A stretch of DNA of 5,022 bases from Chloroflexota bacterium. Its GTDB lineage: Bacteria > Chloroflexota > Dehalococcoidia > Dehalococcoidales > JAHJRU01. Every line of letters begins with the position of its first letter. Positions within the stretch are counted from its first letter, which is position 1. The notes under the pieces were generated by a model that made no database searches, was not told the origin of the DNA, and saw only the letters and a list, made by a program, of their open reading frames with translations. The stretch spans positions 1-5,022 of the forward strand of contig JAHJRU010000216.1 of the NCBI GenBank assembly GCA_018830745.1, written 5' to 3'. Of the stretch, positions 4,100 through 5,022 are shown in pieces. A program made the translations under genes and the position numbers.

Positions 4100-5022
4100 G
4101 TGGAAAAAGAAGTAGTTATTGTAAGTGCGGCGAGGACTCCCTTCGGCCGCTACGGTGGTTCGTTGAAGGATATTGATTACTACGACCTGGGAGCCATTCC
4201 GATGAAGGAGGTGCTCGAGCGGGTCAATATCAAGCCGGATTCGGGCACCGTGGGTGAGGTCTTCTGGGGAGTGGGTGACACCTCGCCTTGTAAAGAAGTC
4301 TACACTCCGGTTGCTGCCCGGCAGACGCTGCTGAAGGCTGGACTGCCGCCCACCACGCCGTCTATTTCCTTTGACAAAGCCTGTGTCTCGGCGATGTCCG
4401 CTGTTAAGCTGGCGGCTATGGCTATCAAAGTGGGGGAGATAGATACTGCCATAGCCGGTGGTGCTACCACATTTAGTCGGGAGCCTCTCATCCTGCGCAA
4501 CTTGCGATTCAACGGGTATAGAATGGGCAACGTAACCATGGAAGACCCCGTATTTGCCCTCGGTTACAAGGACTTTAATCCTGTCAGCGTTGACAGCGAC
4601 GATGTCGCCTTTGAATACGGGATATCAAGGGAGGAACAGGACGAGTGGTCGGCGCGCAGCCATGCCAACTACGGTGAGGCGTGGAAGGCAGGCAAGTTTA
4701 AGGACGAAATTATCCCTATGACCATAGAGCAGCCCAAGGCAGAACCCAAGGTGCTGGACATAGATGAACAATACCGCGCCAGCAGCACGGCGGAGAATCT
4801 GGCTAAATTGAAGCCGATATATGGCACGCGGGCGATTACTGCCGGCAACGCTCCCGGATTAAATGACGGAGCTACCGCTATACTGGTCATGAGCCGCCAG
4901 AAGGCCAATGAACTGGGACTGGAAGTCCTGGCAACCGTGGTGGCTCAGGTGTCCATCGCCATCAGTCCCCTCCGCATGCCTGAAGGTCCCGGTTTCGCCA
5001 TGCAGCAGGTGCTGGACAAGGC
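4100..5022 (+). CDS. AtoB-like thiolase with divergent active-site loops, C-terminus beyond window end
   Basis: The first 307 complete codons of a protein expected to be about 390-400 residues; the frame is open throughout. It opens with the classical thiolase strand (EVVIVSAARTPFGRYGGSL) and carries nucleophile Cys95 in DKACVSAMSA, GGATTFSREP (120-129), YGISREEQDEWSARS (173-187), G-F-x2-EI-x-P near 199-207, NAPGLNDGATAIL (250-262) and P-x-GPGFAMQQVL near 294-305. This fits the acetyl-CoA C-acetyltransferase/3-ketoacyl-CoA thiolase family, distinct from the SCP-x type upstream gene. Odd points: CxSG is CVSA, the usual GGxExMS is GGATTFS, and the HMGxTAE segment with a conserved active-site His/Met is PVSVDSD (161-167). 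The catalytic His (GHP) and second Cys (CxGGG) would lie outside the window. A GTG start is set by GGGAGG at 4088-4093. It follows the SDR by 88 bp and is probably in its operon. Confidence 0.88.
   Translation, partial: MEKEVVIVSAARTPFGRYGGSLKDIDYYDLGAIPMKEVLERVNIKPDSGTVGEVFWGVGDTSPCKEVYTPVAARQTLLKAGLPPTTPSISFDKACVSAMSAVKLAAMAIKVGEIDTAIAGGATTFSREPLILRNLRFNGYRMGNVTMEDPVFALGYKDFNPVSVDSDDVAFEYGISREEQDEWSARSHANYGEAWKAGKFKDEIIPMTIEQPKAEPKVLDIDEQYRASSTAENLAKLKPIYGTRAITAGNAPGLNDGATAILVMSRQKANELGLEVLATVVAQVSIAISPLRMPEGPGFAMQQVLDK

Noticed and set aside
3212..4167. An 11-base repeat (TTCGTTGAAGG) at 3212-3222 and 4157-4167
   Set aside because: One copy lies in a spacer and the other in coding sequence with no shared context; a match of this length is compatible with chance.

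Overview
This window looks like bacterial chromosome carrying an acyl-CoA/keto-acid catabolism locus. Coding density is high, Shine-Dalgarno (SD) sites are strong (GGAGG type), promoters are sigma70-like, and Ile ATA codons are common. Composition is mixed: by hand count about 67% GC over 1-240 and about 49% over 541-840. I found no RNA gene, insertion sequence, CRISPR array or phage gene. The taxon cannot be fixed from the sequence. The gene set (SCP-x type thiolase, DUF35 protein, SDR, AtoB-like thiolase, stand-alone V4R protein, CrtI-like flavoprotein) and codon style make an anaerobic sediment bacterium such as a Dehalococcoidia-like Chloroflexota or a deltaproteobacterial lineage my best but weak guess.

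Layout: (1) 1-259, minus strand, the N-terminus of an FAD-dependent oxidoreductase. (2) 260-498, a divergent control region with back-to-back sigma70-like promoters, a plus-strand intrinsic terminator-like hairpin at 292-320, and repeated TTGATATT boxes around the rightward -35. (3) 499-1050, a stand-alone XylR_N/V4R-type sensor domain. (4) 1137-1298, a 53-residue helical acidic-tailed protein. (5) 1359-2627, an SCP-x type thiolase, followed after 4 bp by (6) 2632-3069, its presumed zinc-ribbon/OB-fold (DUF35) partner. (7) 3070-3225, a spacer with a good candidate promoter and a hairpin. (8) 3226-4011, an HSDL2-like short-chain dehydrogenase. (9) 4100-5022, the first three quarters of an AtoB-like thiolase with a GTG start and altered active-site loops, cut by the window end.

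How the genes may work together (inference): the SDR would oxidise a 3-hydroxyacyl-CoA (or reduce a ketone), and the thiolase/DUF35 pair and the second thiolase would cleave or condense 3-ketoacyl-CoA. The aromatic-sensor-like V4R protein at the head of the run may sense a substrate or intermediate. Thiolase plus DUF35 plus SDR recalls the Bbs enzymes of anaerobic toluene beta-oxidation (BbsB, BbsA, BbsC/D) and also archaeal and steroid-side-chain thiolase/DUF35 complexes; the substrate cannot be read from the sequence. The least ordinary parts are the orphan sensor with a likely zinc site, its small partner gene, and the divergent second thiolase.
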